Of a DNA stretch of 20,000 bases, positions 18,648-20,000 are shown piece after piece. The notes beneath the pieces are model-generated. The model was not told the origin of the DNA. It ran no database searches and saw only the letters and a list, made by a program, of their open reading frames with translations. Every line of letters begins with the position of its first letter. Within the stretch, counting starts at the first letter, position 1. A program made the translations under genes and the position numbers. Location of the stretch: the NCBI GenBank assembly GCA_001586965.3, contig LUCW03002212.1:1-20000 (forward strand), given 5' to 3'. Source of the DNA: Sphaeroforma sirkka (lineage: Eukaryota; Opisthokonta; Ichthyosporea; Ichthyophonida).

Positions 18648-19242
18648 TGTAAACTTCGATGGAAATTACTAGGTTTCAAACTATATTAAACTAAAATACA
18701 ATTTAGTCAGTTAGGATTTAGCAGTGGTAGCTTGTGTAAGAATGATCGGGACTGCCTCTTGTTAAGAGCCTAAATATCCTCGATCACACAGGGCGTACCT
18801 CTAGCTGTTCTTTATTGAATAATTTTCACTAGAAGTACTAAGTGTTCATGACCACTTGCCTAATTTGTAAATAGACATAATAACGTAAGTCACGTTAATA
18901 CATTAGCTGATATAAATAAAGTTCCATCTGAAGAAAAGTTAAAAAAAGAAAAAGACTTATTGGATTTTGGAGATTGGCGGGAGGACCAAAATCTATAAGT
19001 AGTAGTTCGGAGATTATAAAATTTAGTTTATAATATCCTACATCTACTAATGTCTCAAATAGGTCCAAGTAGATGAGTCATACCAAATACTCAGGCTATT
19101 GGAGCCATCAAAGTGAATTTAGAACACTTTGGAAATATTGGAAAAAGAGCTTGTACTAAATTATTTAAAATACAAATAAAAACCAATGTAGTATCTCAAT
19201 TGATCTTGATATTTTAGACTGACCGGAGGCCGTATTTCTACA
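18648..19242 (-). repeat. LTR copy 3 (595 bp)
   Basis: It runs from TGTAAACTTCGATGG to CGTATTTCTACA. Directly before it, the first 14 bases of the LTR (TGTAAACTTCGATG) are repeated at 18634-18647. It is almost identical to the inverted copy at 15736-16333. In the minus reading it would be the 5' LTR of the gag-containing element, with gag starting about 370 bases further on. Confidence 0.85.
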
Positions 19243-19895
19243 GATGGATATTTCTTTGTGTCATACTATGTCATATAAACTGAGATACAATTCAAGTCGG
19301 TTAGAATTTAGCAGTGGTAGCTTGTGTATGAATGATCGGGACTGCCTCTTTGTAAGAGCCTTAAAATCCTCGATCACACAGGACGTACCTCTAACTGTTC
19401 TTTATTAAATAATTTTCACTAGAAGTACTAAGTGTTCATGATAACATGCCTAATTTGTAGATAGACATAATAACGTAAGTCAAGTTAGTACATTGGCTAA
19501 TATAGATAAAATTCCATCTGAAGAAAAGTTAAAGAAAGAAAAAGACTATAAAATTTAGTTTATAATATCCTACATCTACTATCGTCTCAAATAGGTCCAA
19601 GTAAATGAGTCACTTTTATCTCATTAAATTCTCTATTCCACTAAACGGTCCGGTCCTCTGGTCCGGTCCTCCAATAGTTGGCTATATCCGGTCATCTTGT
19701 CCGGTACTCAAATAATCCCCTAGGTTCGGTCCTCTGGTCTGGTCTTAAATTCCTCTCTCTGGTCCGGTCCTCACGTCAGAACACTTTGGAAACATTGAAA
19801 AACGAACTTGTATTAAATTATTTGAAAAAATAAAACCAATGTGTTATCTCATTTGATCTTGATATTTTAGACTAACCGGAGGCCGTATTTCTACA
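19243..19895 (-). repeat. LTR copy 4 (653 bp), joined directly to copy 3
   Basis: It begins GATGGATATTTC immediately after the TACA end of copy 3, lacking the first ten bases of the family (TGTAAACTTC), and ends CCGTATTTCTACA at 19895. Compared with copy 3 it lacks about 58 bases (between AAAGACT and ATAAAATTTAG near 19546) and carries a foreign block at 19614-19777 in place of about 41 LTR bases. It is closer to copy 1 than to copy 3 in its first 60 bases (GATATTTCT, GTCATATAAACTGAGATAC). Confidence 0.8.
19646..19775. repeat. Interrupted repeat of CGGTCCTCTGGTC motif inside LTR copy 4
   Basis: GGTCCGGTCCTC or close variants (GTCCGGTACTC, GGTTCGGTCCTCTGGTC) recur about six times with AT-rich spacers. 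None of the other three LTR copies has this block. Confidence 0.7.
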
Positions 19896-20000
19896 GATCT
19901 GCACGATGCCAGCGGCTACCCAATTCATGTATTGATGTAACTGTTATTTTGATTTCTTCAAGAAATTAGCCAACAACCACGGACATAAAAACGGCGGATA
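19896..20000. other. Sequence to the right of the LTR pair
   Basis: About 105 bases to the window end show no frame, primer-binding site or repeat that I can support. Confidence 0.4.

Noticed and set aside
18634..18660. tRNA primer-binding site next to LTR copy 3
   Set aside because: The bases after the LTR in the minus reading are a repeat of the LTR end itself and no TGG-type complement of a tRNA 3' end follows.

Overview
The window is nuclear DNA of a eukaryote: it has spliceosomal intron signals, long (TA)n and (CATA)n microsatellites, Ty3/gypsy-type LTR retroelements, a DNA-transposon MITE, and gene families unknown in bacteria (a seven-helix receptor fused to an RGS domain, a THAP zinc finger, a GCR1_C-like domain). 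A THAP finger next to a 7TM-RGS receptor points to a unicellular relative of animals, such as an ichthyosporean. That placement is inference and is not proven by the sequence.

Left part (1-5.4 kb): a receptor locus on the minus strand. A 7TM-RGS gene is read from two exons (5310-4963 and 3815-2544) joined at a phase-0 intron of 1147 nt that is mostly microsatellite. The first 417 bases hold a decayed paralogue of the upstream exon, with a conserved splice donor. Receptors of this family therefore lie in tandem here. Bases 420-2500 hold two minisatellites, a possible Cys-rich exon and no firmly assigned gene.

Middle part (5.4-10.2 kb): a plus-strand THAP-domain gene (about 6284-7099, with one frame break), a plus-strand C-terminal zinc-ribbon fragment resembling piggyBac-type transposases (7962-8174), a 355-bp MITE flanked by TA duplications (8686-9040), and a decayed minus-strand gene with a coiled coil and a GCR1_C-like domain (about 10145-9482).

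Right part (10.2-20 kb): a graveyard of retroelements. Four copies of one LTR family (about 600 bp, TGTA...TACA) lie at 10257-10852, 15736-16333, 18648-19242 and 19243-19895; the second is inverted relative to the others. A broken minus-strand Ty3/gypsy element runs 18280 to 13805 in the order gag, protease, [LTR in the place of RT-RNase H], integrase, chromodomain-like tail. A second chromodomain tail from another element lies on the plus strand at 11426-11797, after a LINE-like fragment. A long degenerate plus-strand open frame of unknown function (12757-13797) has a second, inverted partial copy just upstream of gag.

Nothing in the retroelement part looks autonomous: every coding block carries stops, frameshifts or deletions. 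The receptor and the THAP gene are the best candidates for living genes, although each has a frame irregularity to check against RNA.
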